In this document: positions 51,707 to 60,855 of the stretch, one piece after another
Position numbering within the stretch: the stretch's first letter is position 1
Layout: every line of letters starts with the position of its first letter
Assembly (NCBI RefSeq): GCF_900105385.1
Contig: NZ_LT629772.1
Location: 3,100,001-3,164,000 of the forward strand
DNA: 64,000 nucleotides
Origin: Microlunatus soli
GTDB taxonomy: Bacteria; Actinomycetota; Actinomycetes; Propionibacteriales; Propionibacteriaceae
Direction: 5' to 3'
Notes under the pieces: model-generated
The model's input: only the letters and a program-made list of their open reading frames with translations
What the model was told of the DNA's origin: nothing
Databases searched by the model: none
Translations under genes and position numbers: made by a program

Positions 51707-52275
51707 TGGCTGGAGGAGGAATCCTCGTGCTGGGAGGAGCGCAGGGCGCGAGGCGCGGCGGTGAGCTGCGGGGGTTCGCGGACCTCGTGGCGCGGGAAGA
51801 CCCAGAGCCGCATCATCAGGTACTGGTACAGGCCCTCGACGCAGGCGGACAGCACCCGGGCGACCAGATATTGCACGCCCAGCACCTCCAGCACGGTGGA
51901 GAAACCGAGGATCCAGATCAGGTAGTTGCTGACGATGACGACCAGCTGCTTGCCGGACTGCTTGGCGATGTTGCCGTGCGCCTGGAAGTTCAGCCACCGG
52001 TTGAGGAAGAAGTTGACGACGCTGGCGACCGCGTAGCCCAGCGTGACCGAGATCGGGTAGGGCACACCGAGCCCGCCATGCAGCACGGCGAGCACCAGCA
52101 GATCGATCAGGAAGCCGGTCAGTCCGAGGATCGCGAAGCCGATCCAGGTGACCGGGATCCAGGACAGGAAGGACGGCAGCAGTGCATGCAGCTGGGTCGT
52201 CACCCGGCGGAACGTCTCGGCAGGACTCCGTCGGGCGGACGTCTGCTGTGACGACTCGTCGGATTGCGGCAGCAC
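51697..52275 (-). CDS. GtrA-family membrane protein
   Basis: A 192-residue GtrA-like flippase with four membrane helices (about residues 41-63, 72-92, 110-132 and 140-158): FAILGLTGFLIDLLVLAVLH, GYAVASVVNFFLNRWLNFQA and YQYLMMRLWVFPRH. GtrA proteins are thought to flip or bind polyprenyl-linked sugars for cell-envelope glycosylation. The N-terminal 40 residues are polar, the C-terminus is Ser-rich. GTG 52275 is the best-supported start. It is divergent from the LLM gene. Confidence 0.9.
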   Translation of the reverse strand: MLPQSDESSQQTSARRSPAETFRRVTTQLHALLPSFLSWIPVTWIGFAILGLTGFLIDLLVLAVLHGGLGVPYPISVTLGYAVASVVNFFLNRWLNFQAHGNIAKQSGKQLVVIVSNYLIWILGFSTVLEVLGVQYLVARVLSACVEGLYQYLMMRLWVFPRHEVREPPQLTAAPRALRSSQHEDSSSSQGS

Positions 52276-52375
52276 TCTGCCATGATTCCACGCAACGCAA
52301 CCGGCGCAGAATCCGGGAACGCCCTGATCAGCTCGTTGGCGGGAATGCCAGCGGTCCTTGATTGTTGAAGCATCC

Positions 52376-53395
52376 GTGAAGAAGATCGGATTCCTGTCCT
52401 TCGGCCACTGGTCCGACGCGCCCGGCTCACAGGCGACCACCGGCGCCGACGTGCTGCAGCAGTCGATCGAGCTGGCGGTGGCGGCCGAGGAGTTGGGTGC
52501 CGATGGCGCCTACTTCCGGGTGCACCACTTCGCCCGCCAGCTCGGCAGCCCGTTCCCGTTGTTGGCCGCGGTCGGCGCCCGCACCAGCAGGATCGAGATC
52601 GGTACCGGCGTGATCGACATGCGGTACGAGAATCCGCTGGCGATGGTGGAGAACGCGGGTGCCGCCGACCTGATCGCCGGTTCCCGACTGCAGCTCGGCA
52701 TCTCCCGAGGGTCGCCGGAGCAGGTGATCGACGGCTGGCGGCATTTCGGGTACGCACCCGCCGAGGGTGAGACCGATGCGGAGCTGGCCCGCCGACACAC
52801 CGCGATCCTGCTCGAACTGCTGAAGGGTGAGGGCTTCGCCGAGCCCAACCCTCGGCCGATGTTCCCCAACCCGCCCGGGCTGCTGCGGCTGGAGCCGTAC
52901 TCGCCGGGCCTGCGGGACCGGATCTGGTGGGGTGCGGCGTCCGACGCCACCGCCGTCTGGACCGCCGAGCAGGGCATGAACCTGATGAGTTCGACGCTCA
53001 AGCAGGACGAGAGCGGCAAACCGTTCCACGTGCAACAGGCCGAGCAGATCGAGGCGTTCCGGCAGGCCTGGCGGCAGGCCGGTCACGACCGCGAACCGCG
53101 GGTCTCGATCAGCCGGTCGATCTTTGCGATCACCGATGATCTCGATCGGGCGTACTTCGGTGGCGGCGGTGAGGAACGCGACCAGATCGGCAACATCGAC
53201 AACATGCGCGCGGTCTTCGGCCGCAGCTACGCCGACGAGCCGGACAAGCTGATCGAACAACTCCGCCAGGACGAGGCGATCGCGGCGGCGGACACGCTGC
53301 TGCTCACCGTCCCCAACCAGCTCGGCGTGGACTACAACGCGCACGTGCTGGAAGCCATCCTGGAGCACGTGGCGCCCGCCCTCGGCTGGCGCTGA
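52376..53395 (+). CDS. LLM-class flavin-dependent oxidoreductase
   Basis: A 339-residue luciferase-like monooxygenase-family protein (FMN or F420 cofactor). Marks: KKIGFLSFGHWSDAPGSQ, YFRVHHFARQLGSPFPLLAA, IEIGTGVIDMRYENPLAMVE and RLQLGISRGSPEQVIDGW. The substrate cannot be inferred. GTG 52376 is taken as the start; a TTG at 52358 is possible. It is followed 62 bp later by an NAD(P)-binding protein in the same direction and may form an operon with it. Confidence 0.92.
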   Translation: MKKIGFLSFGHWSDAPGSQATTGADVLQQSIELAVAAEELGADGAYFRVHHFARQLGSPFPLLAAVGARTSRIEIGTGVIDMRYENPLAMVENAGAADLIAGSRLQLGISRGSPEQVIDGWRHFGYAPAEGETDAELARRHTAILLELLKGEGFAEPNPRPMFPNPPGLLRLEPYSPGLRDRIWWGAASDATAVWTAEQGMNLMSSTLKQDESGKPFHVQQAEQIEAFRQAWRQAGHDREPRVSISRSIFAITDDLDRAYFGGGGEERDQIGNIDNMRAVFGRSYADEPDKLIEQLRQDEAIAAADTLLLTVPNQLGVDYNAHVLEAILEHVAPALGWR

Positions 53396-53457
53396 ACCCC
53401 GTACCCGATCCCTGGCGACCTCGCCCGAACATCAACTCCTGAAGGGAATCTGCATCC

Positions 53458-54093
53458 ATGAGCACGATTGCGATCATCGGCGGTACCGGCTACACCGGCA
53501 CCAACCTGGCCACCGAGGCCGTCGCCCGGGGACATCGGGTGACCTCGTTCAGCCGGAACCCACCGGCGGAGGCGGTCGGCGGCGTCGACTATCAGCACGG
53601 CACCTCGAGCGAAGCGGTCCGAGTGGTCGGCGGAACAGATGCGGTGATCGCCACGCTGTCACCTCGGGGAGACAGTCTGGGCACCCTGCAGGACACCTAC
53701 CGGGCACTGGCCGCGGCGGCGATCGATGCCGGCTCGCGGCTGCTGGTCGTCGGTGGCTACAGCTCGCTGCGGCCGGCCGAAGGTCAGCCCCGTTTCGTCG
53801 AGGGAGAGTTGGACGAGCGGTTCGCAGCAGAGGCGCAGGAGATGGACGCGATCCGCGGCTGGCTGGTGGACAACGCACCCGAGGGGCTGAACTGGACCTT
53901 CGTCAGCCCGGCCGGCGCGTACGGTGCCTGGGCAGCCGGTGAGCGGACCGGCAGCTATCGACTCGGCGGCGAGGTGGCGCTCTACGACGCCGACGGCAAG
54001 TCCGAGATCTCCGGCCCCGACTTCGCGGTCGCGCTCATCGACGAGATCGAACAGCCGGCCCACGAACGCGAGCACATCAGCGTCGCCTACTGA
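53458..54093 (+). CDS. NAD(P)-binding SDR-like protein (NmrA/YwnB type)
   Basis: A 211-residue atypical SDR with the N-terminal nucleotide motif IAIIGGTGYTGTNLATEAVA and the pattern DAVIATLSPRGDS, LLVVGGYSSLRP, LNWTFVSPAGAYG. It lacks a complete Ser-Tyr-Lys catalytic set, as is usual for the NmrA/YwnB-like branch. GAAGGGAA precedes the ATG by about 7 nt. Function probably redox sensing or reduction of a small quinone-like compound. Confidence 0.85.
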   Translation: MSTIAIIGGTGYTGTNLATEAVARGHRVTSFSRNPPAEAVGGVDYQHGTSSEAVRVVGGTDAVIATLSPRGDSLGTLQDTYRALAAAAIDAGSRLLVVGGYSSLRPAEGQPRFVEGELDERFAAEAQEMDAIRGWLVDNAPEGLNWTFVSPAGAYGAWAAGERTGSYRLGGEVALYDADGKSEISGPDFAVALIDEIEQPAHEREHISVAY

Positions 54094-54118
54094 CCCCACC
54101 GCCCCACCCCCACCCCAC

Positions 54119-54193
54119 CCCGTTCCCGCGCAGTTCGCGGTTCCGGCGAAGCCTGTAGCGCGCGCTGAAACCGCAAAACCGCGCGGGAACGGG
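54119..54193. repeat. 75-bp hairpin-forming inverted repeat
   Basis: Perfect 13-bp ends CCCGTTCCCGCGC/GCGCGGGAACGGG with an inner pair GCGGTT/AACCGC. It lies between the NmrA-like gene and the adenosine kinase gene, both plus strand, preceded by a run of CCCCACC. It may be a terminator for the upstream operon. Confidence 0.6.
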
Positions 54194-54239
54194 TTGTCGG
54201 ATGCGGTGAGCGGCGGGAGTTTCAGTAGGGTGCCGTGTC

Positions 54240-55220
54240 ATGGCTCCTGGCACGCTGTTGATCGCCGGCTCGATCGCGACCGACCATCTGATGACCTTCA
54301 ACGGGAAGTTTGCCGACTCACTGGTGGTGGACCAACTCGACAAACTCTCGGTCTCCTTCCTGGTCGACGACCTGGAGATCCGTCGCGGTGGCGTGGCCGC
54401 CAACGTCTGCTTCGGGCTCGGCAAACTCGGGCTGCGGCCGGTGCTGGTCGGCGCGGTCGGTGAGGACTTCGACGACTACCGGTCCTGGCTGGAACGGCAC
54501 AATGTCGACTGCGGTTCGGTGCACGTCTCCGAGGACCACCACACCGCCCGCTTCGTCTGCACCACCGACGAGAACATGGCGCAGTTCGCGTCCTTCTACC
54601 CCGGTGCGATGTCGGAGGCCCGGCTGATCGAGCTGGCCCCGATCGTGCAGCGGGTCGGGCAGCCGGCGTACGTGTTGATCGGCGCCGACGACCCGGACGG
54701 GATGCGGCGGCACACCGAGGAATGCAGGCAGCGCGGCTACCCGTTCATCGCCGACTGCTCCCAGCAGTTGGCCTTCGGCGACGGCGACCTGATCCGCGAT
54801 CTGGTCGACGGCGCGGCGATCCTGGTCTCCAACGAATACGAGTCACACATCATCGAGAAGAAGACCGGCTGGAGCGCCGATGAGGTGCTGGACCGGGTCG
54901 GGATGCGGGTGACGACCCTGGGCAAGGACGGCGTCCGGGTGGAGAAGTCCGACGGCACCAAGTTCGAGGTGCAGGCGGCGCAGGAGTTGCGGCGTGCCGA
55001 CCCGACCGGCGTCGGCGACGCGTTCCGGGCCGGCTTCCTGGCCGCGCTGGGTTGGGAGCTGTCTTTGGAACGGGCCGCCCAGGTCGGCTGCACCCTGGCC
55101 GCGTACGTGGTGGAGACCGTCGGCACCCAGGAATACGCCTTCACCGCCGCCGAGTTCGTCAAGCGGGTCGGTGGCTCCTACGGTGACGAGGCCGCGGCCG
55201 ACGTCGCCGCTCACCTCTGA
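54240..55220 (+). CDS. adoK: adenosine kinase (PfkB family, actinobacterial type)
   Basis: A 326-residue PfkB kinase that closely follows the pattern of mycobacterial adenosine kinase: SIATDHLMTFNGKFADSL, FLVDDLEIRRGGVAANVCFG, HTARFVCTTDENMAQFASFY, PGAMSEARLIELAPIV and the catalytic DPTGVGDAFRAGFLAALGWE. It phosphorylates adenosine to AMP in purine salvage. The ATG is preceded by a weak GGG-rich region (TAGGGTGCCGTGTC). Monocistronic by its surroundings. Confidence 0.95.
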   Translation: MAPGTLLIAGSIATDHLMTFNGKFADSLVVDQLDKLSVSFLVDDLEIRRGGVAANVCFGLGKLGLRPVLVGAVGEDFDDYRSWLERHNVDCGSVHVSEDHHTARFVCTTDENMAQFASFYPGAMSEARLIELAPIVQRVGQPAYVLIGADDPDGMRRHTEECRQRGYPFIADCSQQLAFGDGDLIRDLVDGAAILVSNEYESHIIEKKTGWSADEVLDRVGMRVTTLGKDGVRVEKSDGTKFEVQAAQELRRADPTGVGDAFRAGFLAALGWELSLERAAQVGCTLAAYVVETVGTQEYAFTAAEFVKRVGGSYGDEAAADVAAHL

Positions 55221-55262
55221 TTCCCGAACGCTGACCGCTGCCGGGACCCGGCAGCTGATCGA

Positions 55263-55727
55263 TCATCGGGCGGCGTACAGATCCCGGATCAGGGCAGTTT
55301 CCGCTGCATGGTGGATGAGTTCGTCGAGGGTATGCAGAACGAGACCTCTGCGTGCGGCATCACCGTACTGGCCGGCGATCGGCCCGATCGGTTGATCGAG
55401 ATCGATGTCCGGCCGACGGATCAGCCGCACAAACTCGTCCACGACCCGCTCTGCGGTCGCCACGGCAGCCGCAGCCGAGTCGGCCGGCGACAGCTCGAGC
55501 GCGTCGGACGGCTCCGCGCCGAGCCACTCCCAGTTGCGTCGCCCACCGACTGCCTCGGCAATGTGGTCCAGACGCCACCGGATGGTCAGCTTCTCATCGT
55601 CGGAGATCGGCTGCCATCTCCACTCGTCGTCAGTGAGGCCGGTCATCCGGTCGACCAAGCGCCGACTCGTCTGCTCGAACAACTCCGCAACGTCTTCGTT
55701 CGGATATCCCACGATCGGCATCCTCAC
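55263..55727 (-). CDS. DinB-family protein
   Basis: A 154-residue four-helix DinB/YfiT-like protein: GLTDDEWRWQPISDDEKLTI, WRLDHIAEAVGGRRNWEWLG and HTLDELIHHAAETALIRDLY. The potential metal-binding His residues (LDHIAE and ELIHHAAE) are present. Many actinobacterial members are mycothiol- or bacillithiol-dependent transferases. The start is GTG 55727 or ATG 55721, neither with a good Shine-Dalgarno site. Confidence 0.85.
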   Translation of the reverse strand: MRMPIVGYPNEDVAELFEQTSRRLVDRMTGLTDDEWRWQPISDDEKLTIRWRLDHIAEAVGGRRNWEWLGAEPSDALELSPADSAAAAVATAERVVDEFVRLIRRPDIDLDQPIGPIAGQYGDAARRGLVLHTLDELIHHAAETALIRDLYAAR

Positions 55728-55799
55728 ATAGCTGGGTGACCGTCCACGTGCCCCCGATGGCCGGTTCGCTGCGGCATCCGCACCTCGGTCCGGGTGGGT

Positions 55800-56936
55800 T
55801 CAGCCCAGCCAGCGGTCGAGGTGCTCGGCGATGAAGGCGTCGTCGCGGAGCTCGGGGTAGGCCCGCCAGATCCGGTCGATCTCCTCGGCCTGTCCGGGTG
55901 AGAGTCGTTCGGCGTCGGTGAGAAAGACCATGTTGCTCAACAGACCCTGCCGACGGAGCACCTCGTGCACGCCGGCGATGCTGCCGGCGAAGGAGTTCGG
56001 CGCATCGAACAACACGCCGTTGGCATCGGTCAACGCCGGATTGAGCTGCAGCAACTCGTGCAACGGCTGCACCTCGCCGGCCTTGGCGCGTCGGGCCAGT
56101 CCGAGCGTCCGGACCGCCTCCTGGGTCCAGACCGCCCACTGGCCGAGCAGCCCGCCGACCATCTCCAGCCGTTCCAGCCGACCGGTCGACGTGGTGCCGG
56201 TGAACGAGGTCAGCAGGTCCATCACGATGTGGTCGTCGTTGCCGGTGTAGAGCGCGATCTCGGACCGGCGGGCGGACTCGGCGACCCCGTGCACGACCTC
56301 CAGGGTCGCGTACCGGTCGAACGGTGCGACCTTGATCCCGACCGTGGTCGGCAACTCGGCCAGGCTGCGCCAGAAGGTCCGGGACAGTCGCCGGCCGCCG
56401 ACCGCGGGTTGCAGGTAGAAGCCGATCACCGGCAGCACCTCGCCGACCGCGCGGGCCCGGTCCAGCAGATAGCTCTCGTCGACATCGCCGACACCGTGCG
56501 GTGCCAACAGACACAGGTGATAGCCCAGGTCGGCGGCCAGCCGGGCCTCGGCGACGGCCTGCTCGGTCGGTCCACTGAGCCCGGCCACCAACACCGGAAG
56601 TTCACCGTCGCTGTGGTATTCCCGTGCAGTCTCGGCGGCCAGGGTGAGCAGTGGGTCCAACAGCCCGCGACCCGGCTCGTGCACCGCGAACTGGGTGGTG
56701 TGGACGGCGACCGCGACGCCGATCGAACCGGCCTCCAGGTAGTAGCGGGTGAGCGCCCGCTGCCGTCGTTCGTCGAGCCGGCCGTCGTCGGTCAGGGCCA
56801 GCGGATGGGCAGGGATGACGCCGCCGGCCCGGAACCGTTCGAGCGGTGCCGTCGGCTCCGTGGCAGCCGAGCGCGCCGTGTCGGCCGGATCGATCGGCTC
56901 CGGTCGCGATCGGCTGAGCGCGGTCTCCGCGGTCAT
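55800..56936 (-). CDS. dihydrodipicolinate synthase/N-acetylneuraminate lyase family protein
   Basis: A 378-residue class I aldolase-fold protein. The Schiff-base Lys (VGIKVAPFDRYATLEVVHGV), the catalytic Tyr region IGFYLQPAVGG, and the substrate loop GVIPAHPLALTDDGRLDERR are all present. It is longer than housekeeping DapA (about 300 residues) because of N- and C-terminal extensions, so a catabolic aldolase or dehydratase acting on a keto-acid sugar is more likely than lysine synthesis. ATG 56936 overlaps the stop of the upstream epimerase-like gene by 1 nt: same operon. Confidence 0.85.
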   Translation of the reverse strand: MTAETALSRSRPEPIDPADTARSAATEPTAPLERFRAGGVIPAHPLALTDDGRLDERRQRALTRYYLEAGSIGVAVAVHTTQFAVHEPGRGLLDPLLTLAAETAREYHSDGELPVLVAGLSGPTEQAVAEARLAADLGYHLCLLAPHGVGDVDESYLLDRARAVGEVLPVIGFYLQPAVGGRRLSRTFWRSLAELPTTVGIKVAPFDRYATLEVVHGVAESARRSEIALYTGNDDHIVMDLLTSFTGTTSTGRLERLEMVGGLLGQWAVWTQEAVRTLGLARRAKAGEVQPLHELLQLNPALTDANGVLFDAPNSFAGSIAGVHEVLRRQGLLSNMVFLTDAERLSPGQAEEIDRIWRAYPELRDDAFIAEHLDRWLG

Positions 56937-57952
56937 CAGAACTTGCCGTCCCGTCGTTGGAATTTGGTGGGCTTGCCGTGCACCGGGCCGCCGGCCTGCA
57001 GCCAGCCCGCGGTCAGCCCGATCAGTTCGTCGACCTCGATCGCCGGACCGCCGAACAGTTGCCGGCAGCGTCGGGCATCGGACAGCAGTGCGGTCGGCTG
57101 CTCGGTGCCGGTGAAGGTCACCGGCCGACCCAGCCGGTCGGCCATCGTCTGAGCAAGATCACGGACCTGCAGGGTTTCGACCCCGGTCAGGTTGAGGGTC
57201 AGCGGCGGTACGTCGGCTCGCAGCAGCGACCGCAGGGTGACCTCGTTGGCGAAGCCCTGCCAGATGACGTTCACCGCGCCGGTGCTCAGGTCGACCGGTT
57301 CGCCGGCCATGATCTGCTGGCCGAGGTCGACCAGCACCCCGTAGCGCAGTTCGACGGCGTAGTTCAGTCGGATCAGGGCCAGCGGGGTCTGGTGCCGGGC
57401 CGCGACCGCGGTCATCACCCGTTCCCTGCCCAGACAGGACATCGCGTACTCGCCGACCGGGTCCGGCGGTGTCGATTCGTCGGCACCGCCGGAGGCGACA
57501 TCGACCAGCGGGTAGACGTTTCCGGTGGACAGGGCGGTGATCCGGGAGCCGGCGAACCGTTCGGCGACCCGGCCCGGCAGATAGCAGTTGGTGTGCCAGG
57601 TGTCGGCCTCGTTGCCGTACGAACCGAACTTCGCGCCGACCAGGAAGATCACGTTCGCCGCGTCCGGCAGACCGGCCAGCGCCCGCTCGTCGGTCAGGTC
57701 GGCGACGACCGTCTCCGCACCCGCGTCGCGGAGGGCCTGCTCACTGCCGGGGCTGCCGAACCGGGAGGCGGCGTACACGGTGGCTCCGGTGCCGGCCTTG
57801 GCGATCCCGGCCAGCGCCAGCCGGACCAGGCTCGGGCCGAGCTTGCCGGCCGCACCCAGCACCAGCAGGTCGCCGTCCAGCGCGGCCAGATCGGTGATCA
57901 GGCCGGGGCTCGGCTCGGCGAGCCTGCGCTCGAGGTCCTCGACGGTCTGCAT
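56936..57952 (-). CDS. NAD-dependent epimerase/dehydratase-like protein
   Basis: A 338-residue extended SDR. The cofactor motif DGDLLVLGAAGKLGPSLVRL deviates from classical GxxGxxG in an acceptable way; ALSTGNVYPL and YAMSCLGRERVMTAVA show the S...Y-x-x-x-K-like site, but Lys is replaced (Y-A-M-S-C), so catalysis by the canonical triad is questionable. Coupled to the DapA-like gene by a 1-nt overlap. Together they suggest sugar-acid metabolism. Confidence 0.8.
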   Translation of the reverse strand: MQTVEDLERRLAEPSPGLITDLAALDGDLLVLGAAGKLGPSLVRLALAGIAKAGTGATVYAASRFGSPGSEQALRDAGAETVVADLTDERALAGLPDAANVIFLVGAKFGSYGNEADTWHTNCYLPGRVAERFAGSRITALSTGNVYPLVDVASGGADESTPPDPVGEYAMSCLGRERVMTAVAARHQTPLALIRLNYAVELRYGVLVDLGQQIMAGEPVDLSTGAVNVIWQGFANEVTLRSLLRADVPPLTLNLTGVETLQVRDLAQTMADRLGRPVTFTGTEQPTALLSDARRCRQLFGGPAIEVDELIGLTAGWLQAGGPVHGKPTKFQRRDGKF

Positions 57953-58043
57953 CGGTGTCTCCTGGGTTTGTCGGGCTGGGGGTGTCGGGCCGGGTGCGTC
58001 GGTATCGGGTTGGCCGGTGTCGGGTTGGCCGGTGTCGGCATGC

Positions 58044-59273
58044 TCAGCCGAGTTGGTCGGCGGCGTGCGCGATCTTGGCGATCGCCCGACCGACGGCGGC
58101 GATCTGTTCCGGACTGCCGAGCAGCGTCTCGTGCGGTAGCCACAGCGTGTCGGTACTGATCAGATCGGTGGCCGGGCAGTTCGCGGTGACCTCCGGTCGG
58201 CCCAGTCGTCGGGCCAGGTCGGCCGTGGCCCGCTGCAACGCCGGATTGCGGTGCAGCGGCAGGTAGCCGGTGGACACGCCGGGCAGCCCTTCGGCGCGCA
58301 GCGCCGCGGCGGCGGCTTCCCGCAACCCGCGGGCGCCGAGCTCGGGCAACCGGAAGATGAAGAGGTGGTGGCCGTGGCTGCTGACCCGGTCGTCGATCGC
58401 GTCGACGAGCACGCCGTCGACGTCGGCGAGGTCGGCGCGCAGCTGGGCGGCGCGCTCGTCCCGTACGGCCTGCTGGTCCTCGAAGCGATCGAGCTGGGCC
58501 CGCAACACCGCGGCCTGGAACTCGGTCAGCCGCAGGTTGTAGCCGATCGTCTCGTGCTGGTACCAGCCGCCGCCGCGGACCCGGCCGAGATTGACCTGGG
58601 AGTAGATCGCGGCCGCCCGGGCGTCGTCGTCGGTGGTGACGATGCCGCCCTCGCCGGCGGTCATGTTCTTGGAGGACTGGAAGCTGAAGACGCCGAAGGC
58701 ACCGAAGCCGCCGACCGGACGGTCCCGCCAGCTCGCCCCGATCGCCTGCGCGGCGTCTTCGATGATCAACAGATCGTGCCGGCGGCCGAGCTCGACGAAG
58801 GCGTCCAGGTCGGCGACGTTGCCGGCCAGATGGACCGGGATGATCGCCCGGGTGCGGTCGGTGATCGCGGCCTCGACGGGGGCCGGGTCGAGCAGGTGGT
58901 TGGTCGGGTCGATGTCGGCGAATATCGGGGTGGCTCCCACCATCAGCGCCGCCGAAGCCGTGGCGATGAAGGTGTACGGCGGCACGATCACCTCGTCGCC
59001 GACGCCGATGTCGGCCGCCCGCAGGCAGGCGGCGATGCCGGCGGTGCAGTTGTTCAACGCTGTCGCGTGCCGGGTCCGGTGGAAGGCGGCGAACTCGGTC
59101 TCGAAGGTGGCCACCAGCTGACCGCTGGTGCTGCCCCAGGCTCCGGAGCGCAGCACGTCGATCAGTCCGGTCTCCTCCTCGGGGCCGAACTGCGGCCAGG
59201 ACGGGAACGGTCCCAGCCCGTCCAACTCGGGTCGTCCTCCGTTGACGGCAAGGCTTGCGACGCCGATCGACAT
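58044..59273 (-). CDS. DegT/DnrJ/EryC1 PLP aminotransferase
   Basis: A 409-residue sugar aminotransferase family enzyme. The start NGGRPELDGLGPFPSWPQFG is like glutamine:scyllo-inosose and related aminocyclitol transaminases. PLP ligands: NNCTAGIAACLRA, LLIIEDAAQAIGA (Asp) and FSFQSSKNMTAGEGGIVTT (Schiff-base Lys). It could transaminate a keto sugar in the same pathway as the neighbouring epimerase and aldolase. It lies 91 bp upstream of that pair on the same strand. Confidence 0.9.
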   Translation of the reverse strand: MSIGVASLAVNGGRPELDGLGPFPSWPQFGPEEETGLIDVLRSGAWGSTSGQLVATFETEFAAFHRTRHATALNNCTAGIAACLRAADIGVGDEVIVPPYTFIATASAALMVGATPIFADIDPTNHLLDPAPVEAAITDRTRAIIPVHLAGNVADLDAFVELGRRHDLLIIEDAAQAIGASWRDRPVGGFGAFGVFSFQSSKNMTAGEGGIVTTDDDARAAAIYSQVNLGRVRGGGWYQHETIGYNLRLTEFQAAVLRAQLDRFEDQQAVRDERAAQLRADLADVDGVLVDAIDDRVSSHGHHLFIFRLPELGARGLREAAAAALRAEGLPGVSTGYLPLHRNPALQRATADLARRLGRPEVTANCPATDLISTDTLWLPHETLLGSPEQIAAVGRAIAKIAHAADQLG

Positions 59274-59275
59274 CC

Positions 59276-59315
59276 TGACTCCATTTCGGCTGGCCGGATT
59301 ACCAATTAGGAGTCA
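59276..59315. promoter_or_regulatory. inverted repeat before the minus-strand aminotransferase gene
   Basis: TGACTCC and GGAGTCA arms (59276-59282, 59309-59315), with CCTAATTGG (minus strand 59310-59302) between them. A CCTAAT-type motif recurs near the regulator and the second aminotransferase. Confidence 0.4.
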
Positions 59316-59367
59316 GACAATAATCCAGATACGGCCGCAGCGAAACCCACCACCCCAGAGCAGCGGG

Positions 59368-60705
59368 TCAGGAGGAGGGGGTGGAGAGGCGTTCGTCGAG
59401 GAGTTGGTAGCGAACCGGCGGTCGGCCGACCTTCTGCAGCTTGGCCGGCGGCATCGGCCAGGCCAGGCCGGCGTCGACCAGGGCTCGCAGCGTACGGCGC
59501 GCGGTGCGCAAGGTGACGCCCTGCAGTTGGGCGATCCGGTCGGCGTCGACGATCCGGCTGTCGTCGTCCTCGGCCGCCAACAACCCGACGATGTCGGCCA
59601 GCAACTCGCTCTGTCGGTCGGCGACCGGTTCGACCCGGGGTGTCGCGCCGCCGGTAGCGGCAGGCAGGGCGATCGGTGAGCCCGCCGGTCCGACCAGATA
59701 GGCAAGATCGTCGTCGGAATCGGCGGCCAGCCCGACCGCGCGCTGGGCGTTCTCGTCGGCCTCCAGCGTGCTGCGGCCGTAGCCGATGCCGATCTCGGGG
59801 GTGATCCCGAGCCCGGATTGGGTCGCGGCCAGGAACGGTGCCCGGGTCAGGTCGTCGGTCCCGGCCCGCAGCGAACCCATCGTGGTGATCACCAGATAGC
59901 TGTGCGCGTCCCGCTCCAACACCGCGGCGTTCATCCGTCGCGCGTCGGCCAGCAGTGAGCGGTGCAGCGTGAGCTTCAGTTCCTGGTACCAGTAGTTGCT
60001 CGGGCTGGTCTGCATCGGCAATGCCGAGGCCGGCAGCCGGACGATCACCACCGCGATCCGGGAGTCCTCCAGGCGGGCGCCGCTGCCCAGCAGCCGGGCG
60101 GTCCGCAGCGCGTTGCGCAGCGTGATCGGGGCGTGCGTCATCCGTTGGTGGGGCACCCCGGCGGCGGTCAGCGCGTCGGCGACCGAGGGCACGGTGGTGA
60201 TCGCGCCGGTGCTGCGGCCGGTGGCGTACAGCTCGGTGTGGAAGTCCAGGAACGCACCCGACCTGACCGACTCCTGGTACGGCATCACGTGCACCTCGGA
60301 GCGATCGATCCCGAGGTCGGCGTAGGTTTCGGCGACATCGCGTTCGCTGGCCGAGTCGATGCTCACCCGGCCGACGTCGAAGGTGCCGGCCAGCGACCCC
60401 TTCAGCAATGCGGTCGGCAGCGCGCTGCCGCCGGTCGGCAGATAGGTGGCCGGCACCGGCAACGACCCCTCGGCGACGGCGACGTCGTAGGGCAGCGGGC
60501 CTGCGAACAGCAGTACGTCCACCTCGCCGACGATCCGACGGGCCCGTTCGCCGGCATCGGTCTCCCGTTCGTAGACGGCGGTGACCAGGCGATGCGGGAT
60601 GCTGGTGTCCTCCCGGGCGATCTCGGCGATCCGGGTGACCACCTGGGCGGCGCCGACGACGCCGATGGTGACGTCCTCCGACCCCGGCTGCTGTTCGTGT
60701 TCCAC
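59368..60705 (-). CDS. winged-helix regulator with a cyclase-like (GGDEF/GTP cyclohydrolase III-like) domain
   Basis: A 445-residue protein. N-terminal Rossmann-like part TIGVVGAAQVVTRIAEIARE; central domain with the cyclase-fold signature GITPEIGIGYGRSTLEADEN then AQRAVGLAADS; C-terminal winged helix RIAQLQGVTLRTARRTLRAL then GLAWPMPPAKLQKVGRPPVR. No GGDEF catalytic motif is seen, so ligand sensing rather than synthesis is likely. It sits between two divergently arranged DegT genes and is the obvious pathway regulator. Family assignment is by pattern only. Confidence 0.7.
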   Translation of the reverse strand: MEHEQQPGSEDVTIGVVGAAQVVTRIAEIAREDTSIPHRLVTAVYERETDAGERARRIVGEVDVLLFAGPLPYDVAVAEGSLPVPATYLPTGGSALPTALLKGSLAGTFDVGRVSIDSASERDVAETYADLGIDRSEVHVMPYQESVRSGAFLDFHTELYATGRSTGAITTVPSVADALTAAGVPHQRMTHAPITLRNALRTARLLGSGARLEDSRIAVVIVRLPASALPMQTSPSNYWYQELKLTLHRSLLADARRMNAAVLERDAHSYLVITTMGSLRAGTDDLTRAPFLAATQSGLGITPEIGIGYGRSTLEADENAQRAVGLAADSDDDLAYLVGPAGSPIALPAATGGATPRVEPVADRQSELLADIVGLLAAEDDDSRIVDADRIAQLQGVTLRTARRTLRALVDAGLAWPMPPAKLQKVGRPPVRYQLLDERLSTPSS

Positions 60706-60749
60706 AGTGCTCCCGTCCGACCCCCGTTGCTGGTTGCTTTCGGTCAGAC

Positions 60750-60818
60750 CCTAATCGGCGACCGCGGAGAAACAGTTTCGGTGAGATGGTTTCTGTATTA
60801 GCGTACGTCCTTAATAGG
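60750..60818. promoter_or_regulatory. candidate operators between regulator and second aminotransferase
   Basis: CCTAATCGG (60750-60758) and CCTTAATAGG (60809-60818) flank an inverted repeat AGAAAC (60768-60773) / GTTTCT (60789-60794). The divergent promoters of the regulator and the plus-strand DegT gene must lie here. Confidence 0.4.
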
Positions 60819-60855
60819 TGATCGAAGCCGTACTCGACCGCGCGTCAGGAGCACG

